The translations under genes and the position numbers were made by a program. The notes under the pieces were generated by a model. That model saw only the letters and a list, made by a program, of their open reading frames with translations. It was not told where the DNA came from and made no database searches. This document shows, one piece after another, positions 1 through 6,152 of a stretch of DNA of 33,769 bases (its first letter is position 1; each line of letters begins with the position of its first letter). Origin of the DNA: a virus; IMG/VR virus record IMGVR_UViG_3300020474_000052, positions 1 to 33,769 of that record; one strand, 5' to 3'.

Positions 1-34
1 GGTGTGTGTTTCGATTACCTTGTTATTATAGAGC
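1..34 (-). promoter_or_regulatory. Early promoter and leader of a gene off the left edge
   Basis: Read on the minus strand, a perfect -10 box TATAAT (25-30) follows the terminator at 36-57. It is followed by the leader ACAAGGTAATCGAAACACAC. This closely matches the leader before the gene at 6409-6552, which also starts just after its TATAAT and ends in ACACCACC before ATG. The gene it serves lies outside the window. I see no good -35 box. Confidence 0.6.
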
Positions 35-35
35 A

Positions 36-57
36 TAAAAAAGACCCCATGGGGGTC
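36..57 (-). terminator. Rho-independent terminator ending the small-gene operon
   Basis: On the minus strand the stem GACCCC-CAT-GGGGTC is followed directly by a run of six T. It lies 28 bases beyond the last stop codon of the 31-gene operon that begins at the 6579-6607 promoter. The same module carries the -10 box of the next transcript at 25-30. Confidence 0.85.
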
Positions 58-84
58 AGTGTGCCACTTTCGGAACTGTCTCAA

Positions 85-312
85 TCAGTCTTCATAAACC
101 AAACATTCAGGTTCTGATGGATTTGAATCACAATACAGTTCTAATGGTGTCGGATCATGATGATCACCTGCTTCAATCTCTGCCTTATGATTTTCAGCAT
201 AATCTTCCAATTCATGTAGTTCACCTTCAATATGTCTCCTTTGTTGGGGAGAAATTGTTGGATTTTCAAGGATTTCTTTATCCTTTGCGATGTGAGTTTC
301 GATATCTTTCAT
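85..312 (-). CDS. Small acidic hypothetical protein (75 aa)
   Basis: I do not recognise this protein. It is strongly acidic, with a predicted helical first half rich in Glu and Lys (residues 1-45) and a Pro/Glu-rich tail ending in a Cys-containing segment. It is the last gene of the small-gene operon and stands 28 bases before the terminator. The ATG at 312 has only a weak A-rich ribosome binding site. No membrane segment or metal motif is visible. Confidence 0.7.
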   Translation of the reverse strand: MKDIETHIAKDKEILENPTISPQQRRHIEGELHELEDYAENHKAEIEAGDHHDPTPLELYCDSNPSEPECLVYED

Positions 313-332
313 TGTGTTATTCTTTTCTGTTT

Positions 333-488
333 TTATTTATTTTGTTGTTTTACCTTTTCTACCAAATAATGAGCAAGAGCTTCCATTCTTTCTGGATGAA
401 TTGCACGAATACCTGCCTCTTTCAGGGCAATTTTCATACTTTTTTCTTCATTTTCAGTCAATTTCTTGCCGTTTTTTGGTAAAGTCAT
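333..488 (-). CDS. Small basic hypothetical protein (51 aa)
   Basis: Unrecognised. I chose the ATG at 488, giving the N-terminus MTLPKNGKK. An upstream extension to 530 in the same frame would use a non-ATG start and reads as less protein-like. The body is a charged helix (NEEKSMKIALKEAG, then HPERMEALAHYLVEKV). It sits between two other tiny genes, with 20 bases to the next gene and about 75 non-coding bases upstream. Confidence 0.6.
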   Translation of the reverse strand: MTLPKNGKKLTENEEKSMKIALKEAGIRAIHPERMEALAHYLVEKVKQQNK

Positions 489-562
489 AGATTTCTTGTG
501 AAGTGTTGATATTCTAACATTAGAACTCAATAGTATCTAGGAATTTAAGATTTTATTTACAT

Positions 563-793
563 TTATTCACCAGACTCAAACCAAGAACCAAACATACCAC
601 CATCTCCAGGTTTACGATTTTCAAGTTTATCAAGAATTTCATCAGTATGAATCACTGATTCTATTTTACTAATCATTTCTGCAATAGTGCTACAAACCAT
701 TGGTCTTTCTTGTCTTGCGGCAAATGCAAGTGCATTCCTTAATGATTGTTCTGCTTCTTTAAGTGATTCTTCGACTGATTGTGAGAGTGCCAT
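563..793 (-). CDS. Conserved cyanophage-type small protein (76 aa)
   Basis: The protein starts MALSQSVEESLKEAEQSLRN and is mainly helical to about residue 58, followed by the Gly-rich ending KPGDGGMFGSWFESGE. I remember similar tiny proteins from T4-like cyanophages, with no known function. The ATG follows the stop of the previous gene by 9 bases, consistent with translational coupling. No catalytic motif is visible. Confidence 0.75.
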   Translation of the reverse strand: MALSQSVEESLKEAEQSLRNALAFAARQERPMVCSTIAEMISKIESVIHTDEILDKLENRKPGDGGMFGSWFESGE

Positions 794-802
794 AATTATT
801 TT

Positions 803-964
803 TTATTCGTTAGAGTTAAGTTCATCTTTAATTGCTTGTTCCATGAAAGATTGGATTTCTTTACTGGTCATGGTATTTAACCAACTCCAGTTAGGATCTT
901 CTTTATCCCATTCAATATCAAATGAACCGTCTTCATTTTGATGAACTTTAAGAGAATCAGTCAT
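803..964 (-). CDS. Small acidic hypothetical protein (53 aa)
   Basis: The start is MTDSLKVHQNEDGSF, followed by a Trp-rich middle (EWDKEDPNWSWLN) and a charged C-terminal helix. The ATG at 964 overlaps the end of the upstream gene by 8 bases in the form ATGACTGA, the same coupled arrangement seen across this operon, which is the main reason to believe it is real. Function unknown. Confidence 0.7.
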   Translation of the reverse strand: MTDSLKVHQNEDGSFDIEWDKEDPNWSWLNTMTSKEIQSFMEQAIKDELNSNE

Positions 965-1130
965 CTTTTTGTTTCCTACGCACCTTTTTCATTTCTTTCA
1001 TCTCAGATTTAATCATTTGATATGCATCTTCTGGTGAAAGTTTATTTCCCATTTCCAAAGCAGTAATGATTTCTACCCTAGTCCCAAAATGCTGTAGTGC
1101 CTTCTCAAAATCATTTAATTCTTCGTACAT
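957..1130 (-). CDS. Conserved cyanophage-type small protein (57 aa)
   Basis: MYEELNDFEKALQHFGTRVE begins a two-helix protein that ends in a very basic tail (KKVRRKQKDD). I recall close relatives in several marine T4-like cyanophages, always of unknown function. It starts 2 bases after the upstream stop and overlaps the next gene by 8 bases. The basic tail could contact nucleic acid, but that is a guess. Confidence 0.78.
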   Translation of the reverse strand: MYEELNDFEKALQHFGTRVEIITALEMGNKLSPEDAYQMIKSEMKEMKKVRRKQKDD

Positions 1131-1132
1131 AA

Positions 1133-1387
1133 TTACAAATCCGTATAGGATCCTCCACCAGAAACAACTATTGTATGATTATCTAGGGTTCCATCCTGCT
1201 CACATTTAAGATGAAATCGTGTCATAATAATTACATTATCTTTAATTGCGCCAGTGAGCATTTTGCGTCCTTGTTTAGTCATAGAAGAAAACAAACCATA
1301 ACGTGTTTCCCAAACATAGAATACATCATCAATTAGTTCGGCACCTTCTGGTATAATGACTTCTGGTTTTGTATCAGTCTGGATCAT
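1133..1387 (-). CDS. Hypothetical protein (84 aa)
   Basis: The N-terminus chosen is MIQTDTKPEVIIPEG from the ATG at 1387. That ATG overlaps the upstream stop by 14 bases (ATGATCCAGACTGA); a longer frame to 1441 would run deep into the upstream gene. The protein is predicted to be mostly beta-strand and ends in VVSGGGSYTDL. I do not recognise it. Confidence 0.72.
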   Translation of the reverse strand: MIQTDTKPEVIIPEGAELIDDVFYVWETRYGLFSSMTKQGRKMLTGAIKDNVIIMTRFHLKCEQDGTLDNHTIVVSGGGSYTDL

Positions 1388-1601
1388 TATTTTCTTCGGG
1401 TGGTTTCTTATTAAATCCAAAAGGTCCGACCTTAGTCTCAACTCTTTTCTTCATAACAACACCAGCAAGAGACTCCATAATTTTAAGGATGTCTTCTGCC
1501 TTAGCACCTTCACCAAGTTCTTTGGCAACATAGAAATACTTATCAAAGAACTCTTGACCGTGCTCTTTATAGTCTTCAACTGTGATTGGTTGATCTTTCA
1601 T
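1374..1601 (-). CDS. Hypothetical protein (75 aa)
   Basis: MKDQPITVEDYKEHGQEFFD leads into a helical protein with a C-terminal Pro/Asn-rich tail (KKPPEENNDPD). The ATG overlaps the upstream stop in the four-base ATGA form, a strong coupling signal, and an AGGAGGAAA ribosome binding site precedes it. Function unknown. VAKELGEGAKAEDILKIME looks like a small helical-bundle core. Confidence 0.78.
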   Translation of the reverse strand: MKDQPITVEDYKEHGQEFFDKYFYVAKELGEGAKAEDILKIMESLAGVVMKKRVETKVGPFGFNKKPPEENNDPD

Positions 1602-1756
1602 TTTCCTCCTGTATCATAGTTCAGTTGATCATCTTGTGCTTTTAGAGTAGCACGTCTTGTTCTATCATGAAGTTGTTTGAGTGCTTCAGTAACCTCAGGA
1701 GTTTCTTCCCAAGTCCAAATTTCACCACCCTTTCCAGTAAATTCTTTTTTAGTCAT
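1598..1756 (-). CDS. Conserved cyanophage-type small protein (52 aa)
   Basis: MTKKEFTGKGGEIWTWEETP is a distinctive start that I remember from T4-like cyanophage small proteins. The rest is a charged helix (VTEALKQLHDRTRRATLKAQ). Its ATG overlaps the upstream stop as ATGA and its own stop overlaps the next ATG as ATGA, so it is embedded in a coupled chain. No function is known to me. Confidence 0.8.
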   Translation of the reverse strand: MTKKEFTGKGGEIWTWEETPEVTEALKQLHDRTRRATLKAQDDQLNYDTGGK

Positions 1757-1881
1757 GGATTTAAAGTTTTGTAGACAGCAGAGATGTTCATGTGTCCGTG
1801 AATGTATCCTGCAAGGATTATAACAAAGACGGACAGAAATATCAAGCCCGTTGCGATTAGGTTAGGCAACGGTGAAATCAT
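1753..1881 (-). CDS. Tiny single-pass membrane protein (42 aa)
   Basis: From the ATG at 1881 the product is MISPLPNLIATGLIFLSVFV and onwards. One clear hydrophobic helix (about residues 8-28) is followed by GYIHGHMNISAVYKTLNP. The start overlaps the upstream gene by 20 bases in a different frame, and the end overlaps the next ATG as ATGA. A longer frame to 1977 would overprint the upstream gene with low-complexity residues, so I reject it. Inner-membrane location is likely; role unknown. Confidence 0.65.
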   Translation of the reverse strand: MISPLPNLIATGLIFLSVFVIILAGYIHGHMNISAVYKTLNP

Positions 1882-2110
1882 CAATTGTGTATTTGTTTTT
1901 TCTGAGTTTGTATCGTTTGATGTATGCTTGTCTGTGTTCATCACAATCAAAATGACAGATTTTGTTTTCATTACCATCCCAGTATTCTAAACGATAAGGG
2001 AATGCTTTAAATGGATGCATTTCTTCAGGAGTTAGTTTCTTTTTCTTGGGAGTTTTTGTTGAACTCTTTGCCTTCACTTTGCGAGTTGTAGTATTCTTCT
2101 TTGCTGGCAT
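1862..2110 (-). CDS. Basic hypothetical protein (82 aa), overlapped by another gene
   Basis: The start chosen is the ATG at 2110 (MPAKKNTTTRKVKAK). A TTG start three codons upstream is possible. The first 30 residues are a highly basic, Lys/Thr-rich tail like those of small DNA-binding or histone-like phage proteins. The rest (HPFKAFPYRLEYWDG onwards) looks folded, with a Cys/His segment (CHFDCDEHRQ) that might bind a metal. Its first 86 bases are shared, in another frame, with the gene at 2025-2171. Confidence 0.72.
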   Translation of the reverse strand: MPAKKNTTTRKVKAKSSTKTPKKKKLTPEEMHPFKAFPYRLEYWDGNENKICHFDCDEHRQAYIKRYKLRKNKYTIDDFTVA

Positions 2111-2171
2111 TTTTCTCAATCATTTTTTCATGTTGTTGAGCACCTAAGTTGTCTAAAAAATCATTAATCAT
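2025..2171 (-). CDS. Overprinted acidic small protein (48 aa)
   Basis: MINDFLDNLGAQQHEKMIEK starts from an ATG that overlaps the upstream stop as ATGA, the standard coupling in this operon. The frame continues through the basic N-terminal coding region of the gene at 1862-2110 for 86 bases, giving an acidic, polar tail (SKEEYYNSQSEGKEF and so on). I recall cyanophage small proteins with a similar MINDFLD start. The overlap is real in the sequence; whether both frames are translated is inference. Confidence 0.6.
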   Translation of the reverse strand: MINDFLDNLGAQQHEKMIEKNASKEEYYNSQSEGKEFNKNSQEKETNS

Positions 2172-2371
2172 TTGAAACCTTTTGCTTCTTTTTTATCTAG
2201 CACATCAATATGAGAGAGAAAAGATGATGGAGTATTCCACCAAATTGCATTTGCTTCTCCCCATGATTCTACTGTAAGAGACGCACCATTAGTTTTTATA
2301 ACTTTATAGTGATGTCGATCATAAGGTTCACTGGATGTTTCCGTAAAGAACAGTGGATCAATTAAACTCAT
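2168..2371 (-). CDS. Hypothetical protein (67 aa)
   Basis: MSLIDPLFFTETSSEPYDRH starts a protein with alternating strand-like segments (HHYKVIKTNGASLTVESWGE) and a helical, Lys-rich end. The ATG overlaps the upstream stop as ATGA. I do not recognise a family; the size and layout match other unknown proteins in the operon. Confidence 0.74.
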   Translation of the reverse strand: MSLIDPLFFTETSSEPYDRHHYKVIKTNGASLTVESWGEANAIWWNTPSSFLSHIDVLDKKEAKGFK

Positions 2372-2544
2372 GGCATTTTCATAATTTGGGTTGTAACTTC
2401 TTGATGTCTTAGATACAATTTAATAAAGCATCTAGCTGTTTCTTTTACTGTATCAATATCTTCACAGTTCTCAATTTCCCTTGAGAGTTTCTCATATTCA
2501 AAGAGTTTAGATGTGGTCTCTAATTGTATGCTATCAGGATCCAT
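2368..2544 (-). CDS. Conserved cyanophage-type helical protein (58 aa)
   Basis: MDPDSIQLETTSKLFEYEKL begins an all-helical protein with a single pair of Cys residues (28 and 39). I recall cyanophage proteins with the SIQLxTTxKLFxYEKLSR pattern, function unknown. Its stop overlaps the following ATG by four bases. About 50 bases without any gene lie upstream, which leaves this ATG as the only start in frame. Confidence 0.75.
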   Translation of the reverse strand: MDPDSIQLETTSKLFEYEKLSREIENCEDIDTVKETARCFIKLYLRHQEVTTQIMKMP

Positions 2545-2594
2545 GTCTTTTAGATATTCTAAACTACTATTTACCCTAAAATAAATTAATCATA

Positions 2595-2801
2595 TTATTT
2601 AAACAAAGGAAAGAGAGGAGGAGCACTATCATAATACCCCATATTATACCAATAACAATCAATCAATCTTAATTTTTCACTGACTGTATTATCATCATTA
2701 TAAGGATTAATTAATGTAAAATCCTTACAGAACCTCACAATCTCTGGTGGGACTTCTATTTTTGTCCATGTGTTAGGATCGTCAACAAAAACTGGAATCA
2801 T
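2595..2801 (-). CDS. Hypothetical protein (68 aa)
   Basis: MIPVFVDDPNTWTKIEVPPE opens a compact protein rich in aromatic residues near its end (YWYNMGYYDSAPPLFPLFK). The ATG overlaps the upstream stop as ATGA. I do not recognise it. Fifty AT-rich bases (2545-2594) separate it from the next gene, and I see no clear terminator in them. Confidence 0.74.
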   Translation of the reverse strand: MIPVFVDDPNTWTKIEVPPEIVRFCKDFTLINPYNDDNTVSEKLRLIDCYWYNMGYYDSAPPLFPLFK

Positions 2802-2956
2802 TGTTCTTCTTGCTTATACCCATATTCTATCACAATTTCTTTGTGTGTGCTCACTTTGTCTGATAAAGATCTCTTATGTATTTTGTAGTCATGACCCTCT
2901 TCACCTAATTGCTTTGCAAACTGATGTAATAAGTTCCAATTTAAATTCTGATCCAT
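2798..2956 (-). CDS. Hypothetical protein (52 aa), start uncertain
   Basis: The ATG at 2956 gives MDQNLNWNLLHQFAKQLGEE. The same frame is open to a TTG at 3007, and the extra residues (HSVKYNTSCTVA) look protein-like, so the true product may be 69 aa and overlap the upstream gene by 20 bases. The body contains a helical Leu/Gln segment and a basic stretch (HKRSLSDKV). Its stop overlaps the next ATG as ATGA. Function unknown. Confidence 0.62.
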   Translation of the reverse strand: MDQNLNWNLLHQFAKQLGEEGHDYKIHKRSLSDKVSTHKEIVIEYGYKQEEQ

Positions 2957-2987
2957 TGCTACAGTGCAACTTGTGTTATATTTAACA

Positions 2988-3137
2988 CTATGGATTTCTT
3001 GGATCAATACCTAAACTTTCAAGGTAATCAATCCACCAATCAGCATCTTTAATGTACTTCCAATTAGGAACTGGTTTACCTTGATCTACAGTATAATACT
3101 GATAAAGTGCATCATCTATAATCTGTGCGGTCTCCAT
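2988..3137 (-). CDS. Small hypothetical protein (49 aa)
   Basis: I place the start at the ATG at 3137 (METAQIIDDALYQYY), because a strong ribosome binding site (GGAGGAAG) precedes it inside the upstream gene; the overlap is 26 bases. An upstream in-frame start at 3218 would add a Met/His-rich low-complexity stretch and is unlikely. The protein is rich in Trp and Tyr (NWKYIKDADWWIDYLESLG). Function unknown. Confidence 0.66.
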   Translation of the reverse strand: METAQIIDDALYQYYTVDQGKPVPNWKYIKDADWWIDYLESLGIDPRNP

Positions 3138-3321
3138 ATTCTTCTTCCTCCGCATCAACATCTGCATATGCATCTGCCACATATGGTCCGTGTGGTTTTT
3201 TGGACTCTGTTCGGACATAAGTTTTCTCGGAATTAACAGCAGACACCCACACAGAAAGTTTTATTATAATGAAAATAATAATCAGTGGAGTAAAACAACC
3301 AATTAAAATTACTGATGTCAT
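3112..3321 (-). CDS. Small membrane-anchored protein (69 aa)
   Basis: Residues 3-29 form one strong hydrophobic helix (SVILIGCFTPLIIIFIIIKL), so this is probably an inner-membrane protein. The C-terminal half is soluble and very acidic (DAYADVDAEEEEYGD). The ATG shares a base with the upstream stop (TAATG). It resembles many small early phage membrane proteins of unknown role, some of which act on host envelope processes; no specific function can be given. Confidence 0.74.
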   Translation of the reverse strand: MTSVILIGCFTPLIIIFIIIKLSVWVSAVNSEKTYVRTESKKPHGPYVADAYADVDAEEEEYGDRTDYR

Positions 3322-3512
3322 TACATTTCTTTCGTTATGAAATTATCTATATCAGTATTCTTCCAGATAAGTTGATGTGCTAACTTATCTCTCAATTCAT
3401 TAATTCTTTCCTCATCATATTGTCGGAAATTACCACGTTTCTCAACTTTTTTATAGTAATGAAGTGCGTTGAGAATAATAGTATGATCTTCTAAGGTCAA
3501 CTCAAAGTTCAT
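3321..3512 (-). CDS. Hypothetical charged helical protein (63 aa)
   Basis: MNFELTLEDHTIILNALHYY is followed by a Lys/Arg/Glu-rich region and a helical end (INELRDKLAHQLIW). It overlaps the glutaredoxin-like gene by four bases (ATGA) and the next gene by one base. I have seen similar cyanophage proteins starting with a LTxxDHxxILxAL pattern but know no function. Confidence 0.75.
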   Translation of the reverse strand: MNFELTLEDHTIILNALHYYKKVEKRGNFRQYDEERINELRDKLAHQLIWKNTDIDNFITKEM

Positions 3513-3745
3513 ACAAACATTCCTTGCTCATTCATATACTGAAGTGCCTCTTTCATACTACCAATGTGATGATAACCGATTGATACTTGAGGATATGTTG
3601 CATTTGTTCCAAACTCTGCCTCAAATGCCTTATCATCAAAGTCAACACCTAAAACATATTCATGGAAATCATCACCAAGAGATTTAAGAAGAGATATCAT
3701 TCTCTCACACTCTTGACTTCCGTTACTGTAAATTACTGCTTGCAT
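3509..3745 (-). CDS. Glutaredoxin-like protein with a degenerate active site
   Basis: Family: thioredoxin-fold glutaredoxin. The 78-aa protein has the expected strand (AVIYSN), the active-site position SQEC with a single Cys13, the cis-Pro loop TYPQ (Pro52) and a C-terminal G-S helix start (IGSMKEALQYM). The usual N-terminal Cys of CxxC is Ser10, so dithiol chemistry is not possible. Classical phage glutaredoxins (T4 NrdC) reduce ribonucleotide reductase. This one could work only as a monothiol enzyme or bind rather than reduce. The start at the ATG at 3745 has the site GGAGGCAAAGAG upstream; an in-frame ATG at 3784 lies before that site and is rejected. Confidence 0.85.
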   Translation of the reverse strand: MQAVIYSNGSQECERMISLLKSLGDDFHEYVLGVDFDDKAFEAEFGTNATYPQVSIGYHHIGSMKEALQYMNEQGMFV

Positions 3746-3746
3746 T

Positions 3747-3986
3747 TTAATCTCTTTGCCTCCTTTTTTTTGCAAATATTTCATAATAAGCAGAAATCAT
3801 AATATCACTATACATATCAGGTACTTTCTCACCACGACGAGATCTCATTCGATTTACTTTATTGACTGGTAGATCTTTGAGATCAGGGTCATTAAGAATA
3901 CCTTCAAGTTGAGACTTTTCACTATAAGTGCGTGGGTTTCGCATAGGATACCTATTGACAGGTATATTACGATTAGTTCTAGTCAC
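3747..3986 (-). CDS. Basic hypothetical protein (79 aa), GTG start
   Basis: The start is a GTG at 3986, chosen because the ribosome binding site GGAGG lies five bases upstream and the overlap GTGACTAG contains the upstream stop. The product begins MTRTNRNIPVNRYPMRNPR and is rich in Arg, Lys and Asn, ending YEIFAKKRRQRD. The charge suggests RNA or DNA contact but no motif is visible. A longer in-frame ORF to 4082 would overprint the upstream gene. Confidence 0.72.
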   Translation of the reverse strand: MTRTNRNIPVNRYPMRNPRTYSEKSQLEGILNDPDLKDLPVNKVNRMRSRRGEKVPDMYSDIMISAYYEIFAKKRRQRD

Positions 3987-4293
3987 GTTGCCTCCAATCG
4001 TCACTGCGTTCTTGCTTAAACCAATCTGCAATTTCATCAGCAGATCCAAATCCCGTCTTATAATTGGATGGGTCCGGGTCACCTAACCCCATCCTATTCA
4101 TAAAATCATCCATACTACCTTCCTCAATATCTTGTGAAGATTGTCTTCGTGCCTTTTTTAACATTTCACGAGCAGAAGTATTTGCTTTCGCAAGTTTCTG
4201 TGCCCATACCATATCATCAAGTTTCACTTCTTCTTTATTTGCAATACATTTACAAATAAATTCTAACCGAAGACGGTATTTCGTAGACAGCAT
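3979..4293 (-). CDS. Conserved cyanophage protein of unknown function (104 aa)
   Basis: I recognise this as one of the widely conserved T4-like cyanophage small proteins. It has the start MLSTKYRLRLEFIC, the basic stretch EMLKKARRQ and the signature segments EEGSMDDFMNRMGLGDPDPSN and FGSADEIADWF. No activity has been assigned to it that I know of. The protein is mainly helical and has no membrane segment. It is a good marker for the cyanophage assignment of the window. Confidence 0.85.
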   Translation of the reverse strand: MLSTKYRLRLEFICKCIANKEEVKLDDMVWAQKLAKANTSAREMLKKARRQSSQDIEEGSMDDFMNRMGLGDPDPSNYKTGFGSADEIADWFKQERSDDWRQRD

Positions 4294-4294
4294 A

Positions 4295-4543
4295 TTATTC
4301 TTTTGCCTCTAGATGCTTATTTATTTTTTCTCTCAATTCCTTTGCAAGTTTGAGATTTTTGCGGTACATTATATATTTTACCACAGGATTAGCAGGATTA
4401 TTTTTTAACCACCACAATTCTCTTCTAATATTTGTATTCACTAACTTAAGAACATAATCAAATGCTCTTGCTACATTTGGATCAACAACTATCACATACA
4501 AAATAACTCCAAATACCAATAGCCACATATATTGTGCGGTCAT
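4295..4543 (-). CDS. Small membrane protein with a basic tail (82 aa)
   Basis: An N-terminal hydrophobic helix (residues 5-20, MWLLVFGVILYVIVV) is followed by a basic amphipathic helical region (NTNIRRELWWLKNNPANPVV, then KNLKLAKELREKINKHLEAKE). Likely anchored in the inner membrane with the tail in the cytoplasm. Its ATG overlaps the upstream gene by four bases. Similar proteins occur in cyanophages next to the 104-aa protein; role unknown. Confidence 0.76.
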   Translation of the reverse strand: MTAQYMWLLVFGVILYVIVVDPNVARAFDYVLKLVNTNIRRELWWLKNNPANPVVKYIMYRKNLKLAKELREKINKHLEAKE

Positions 4544-4722
4544 TGATGAAACTCCTTATTTCTACAATTATCAAGATACTCTAGAATTTCTGCTCTCCAT
4601 TCCATTAACTCAAAAAAACATTCTTGATTATGAGCACACTTTCTGAGTTCAGGATCAGGTTTCAATACACTTTCATAAAAAAGACCAAGTGCATCTTTGC
4701 GTTTTTGTTGTTGATCAGTCAT
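4540..4722 (-). CDS. Hypothetical protein (60 aa)
   Basis: MTDQQQKRKDALGLFYESVL begins a helical protein with two close Cys residues (CAHNQEC) and a third near the end. Both its start and its end overlap neighbouring genes as ATGA. The Cys/His cluster might bind a metal, but the spacing matches no family I know. Confidence 0.74.
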   Translation of the reverse strand: MTDQQQKRKDALGLFYESVLKPDPELRKCAHNQECFFELMEWRAEILEYLDNCRNKEFHQ

Positions 4723-4973
4723 AGAAATTTTTCAAGAGAGGAAGTTGCTTTCTTTTTAATTTTAGAATACTTTTTGATATAATCAAGTGCTTGTTTATAC
4801 GTCTTTACACTATGCACCTGATTACCATTATGTATAATACAGAATCCTTTCTTCTTTCCTGCCCAAGGAATAGCAGCCCACATTCCATCATTAGATACAA
4901 AACCATCAGGGTCTCCTGATTTTGAGTTCAGGAGACTCTGATTATGAACATGTGGTTTGAGGAACTTAGTCAT
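4719..4973 (-). CDS. Hypothetical protein (84 aa)
   Basis: After a polar start (MTKFLKPHVHNQSLLNSK) comes a compact strand-rich segment (MWAAIPWAGKKKGFCIIHNG), a helix, and a Lys-rich tail (YIKKYSKIKKKATSS). The core resembles a small modified-nucleotide or DNA-binding fold, but I do not recognise it. The ribosome binding site GAGGAGAAC of the upstream gene's end belongs to the repeated initiation signal used across this operon. Confidence 0.74.
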   Translation of the reverse strand: MTKFLKPHVHNQSLLNSKSGDPDGFVSNDGMWAAIPWAGKKKGFCIIHNGNQVHSVKTYKQALDYIKKYSKIKKKATSSLEKFL

Positions 4974-5290
4974 TAGTTGTTCTCCTCGGTCACGTCTACC
5001 ACTTCAGATTTATATTCAACACGTTTTTTAGTGGACTCTTTGTTCCTCTCCCACCGGATAATATGTTCCAACCTGTGGCTGTAAGACATTAGGTCTTGTA
5101 CAAAAAACTGCTCTATGGTCAGGTCAGCCAAGAGTTTTTCTGTTTCAGACCGTATCTCCCTTTCAACTAGAAGGGTTAAATCTGTAACGACTACATCTGT
5201 AATTTTTTGTTTAATTAAATCTAGACATCTCTCAGTTGCTAAATCCAGAACAGAAAAAGTTTCTTGTGCCGATTGGTGTTGGTCAGTCAT
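4973..5290 (-). CDS. Helical, probably coiled-coil protein (105 aa)
   Basis: MTDQHQSAQETFSVLDLATE is followed by heptad-like helices (DLTLLVEREIRSETEKLLAD, then YSHRLEHIIRWERNKE) and an acidic tail (VVDVTEENN). Likely soluble and oligomeric. Its ATG overlaps the upstream stop as ATGA, with the site AGGAGCACT ahead. Shares the MTDQ start with the gene at 4540-4722, probably only because of the repeated start context. Function unknown. Confidence 0.75.
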   Translation of the reverse strand: MTDQHQSAQETFSVLDLATERCLDLIKQKITDVVVTDLTLLVEREIRSETEKLLADLTIEQFFVQDLMSYSHRLEHIIRWERNKESTKKRVEYKSEVVDVTEENN

Positions 5291-5484
5291 AAGTAGTGCT
5301 CCTTAAACATGTCATCTACAATGCTTTTAAAATACATCCATTGTTTTTTAGTGAAACTAATTTCAGATACGTTAAGCTCTTTAGGTTCACATGAAACATG
5401 TTTATCATACTTACACCATCCAACTTTAACTTTATTGTCAGTAAAACCTGCCCAATAATTTTTGTCCTTCATTTTTCTTTTCAT
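5287..5484 (-). CDS. Hypothetical protein (65 aa)
   Basis: The ATG at 5484 follows the site AGGAACAACTC and overlaps the upstream stop by four bases (ATGA); a second Met at codon 5 could also be used. The sequence (NYWAGFTDNKVKVGWCKYDK, then FTKKQWMYFKSIVDDMF) is rich in aromatic and basic residues. No family recognised. Confidence 0.73.
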   Translation of the reverse strand: MKRKMKDKNYWAGFTDNKVKVGWCKYDKHVSCEPKELNVSEISFTKKQWMYFKSIVDDMFKEHYL

Positions 5485-5687
5485 GAGTTGTTCCTATTGA
5501 ATTGTTTTGATGTGAGTGGACCTTGAATGGGTAGACCAAGACGACGTTGTTTTGAAAGTTTCTCCTCATATCGATATTGTTGATTTTCTTTTTCAACAAG
5601 ATCCATATAATAACCAACTGGTTTTTGTTCCCTTTTGGTTAAATCAAGAGATTGAACTTTTCTAAGGAATTCGTTTCCAGTAATCAT
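5481..5687 (-). CDS. Basic hypothetical protein (68 aa)
   Basis: MITGNEFLRKVQSLDLTKRE begins a Lys/Arg/Gln-rich, largely helical protein (DLVEKENQQYRYEEKLSKQRR). The start uses the operon's repeated signal GGAGAACAACTG directly before ATG. Function unknown; the high positive charge may suggest nucleic-acid contact. Confidence 0.73.
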   Translation of the reverse strand: MITGNEFLRKVQSLDLTKREQKPVGYYMDLVEKENQQYRYEEKLSKQRRLGLPIQGPLTSKQFNRNNS

Positions 5688-5938
5688 CAGTTGTTCTCCT
5701 GTGGGCGCATAATGCTTTGGAAGTTATTGACAAAAGCCCTAAGATACAGAACTGCGTCAGCACTGTGACCTAGGCATGAGAACTCTTCTAAGAAATCCTC
5801 AAGCTTTTTTTGATCCTGATCCAACTGCCAATCAGCAGCGGTACGCATAGATTTTTTCCAATCGAAACACATGTAGGCGATGGACGGATTGTCGTCAATG
5901 GCAAGACAAATATCGTCAGTCAGTGGGTGTTTAGTCAT
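5687..5938 (-). CDS. Paralogue A of the MTKHPLTD / AADWQL small-protein family (83 aa)
   Basis: From the ATG at 5938 the product begins MTKHPLTDDICLAIDDNP and contains RTAADWQLDQDQKKLEDFL. The N-terminal MTKHPLTD and the AADWQL motif recur in the next two genes upstream, and I remember the same combination in many cyanophage small proteins. An in-frame ATG three codons upstream would extend into the neighbour and has no site. The 8-base overlap ATGACTAA links it to the gene at 5931-6152. Function unknown. Confidence 0.76.
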   Translation of the reverse strand: MTKHPLTDDICLAIDDNPSIAYMCFDWKKSMRTAADWQLDQDQKKLEDFLEEFSCLGHSADAVLYLRAFVNNFQSIMRPQENN

Positions 5939-6152
5939 CGATATCAAAGTTCCATTTACTGTTGAAAAATGTTGTCATCCAAAATCTAATCCACCTGTTT
6001 GGCACTGGGTACGGTCCATTTTCATGAAATAAGATCACCATTTGTCCTTGCCCGAAGAAATCACACATACAAATTATTTTTGGTTGTCGAATTTGGAATT
6101 CAATCAAAGATGAAGAACCAGATTGTTCGTCAGTCAGTGGGTGTTTAGTCAT
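5931..6152 (-). CDS. Paralogue B: MTKHPLTD start on a divergent body (73 aa)
   Basis: It starts MTKHPLTDEQSGSSS, almost identical to the neighbour, but the rest has no AADWQL helix and is instead hydrophobic and aromatic (IICMCDFFGQGQMVILFHEN, then RWIRFWMTTFFNSKW). This looks like a recombinant in which the start cassette (ribosome binding site, ATG and first eight codons) was joined to another body. Function unknown. Confidence 0.7.
   Translation of the reverse strand: MTKHPLTDEQSGSSSLIEFQIRQPKIICMCDFFGQGQMVILFHENGPYPVPNRWIRFWMTTFFNSKWNFDIDD

Noticed and set aside
3746-3784. Glutaredoxin start at 3784
   Set aside because: The strong ribosome binding site lies after this ATG; ATG 3745 is directly served by it.
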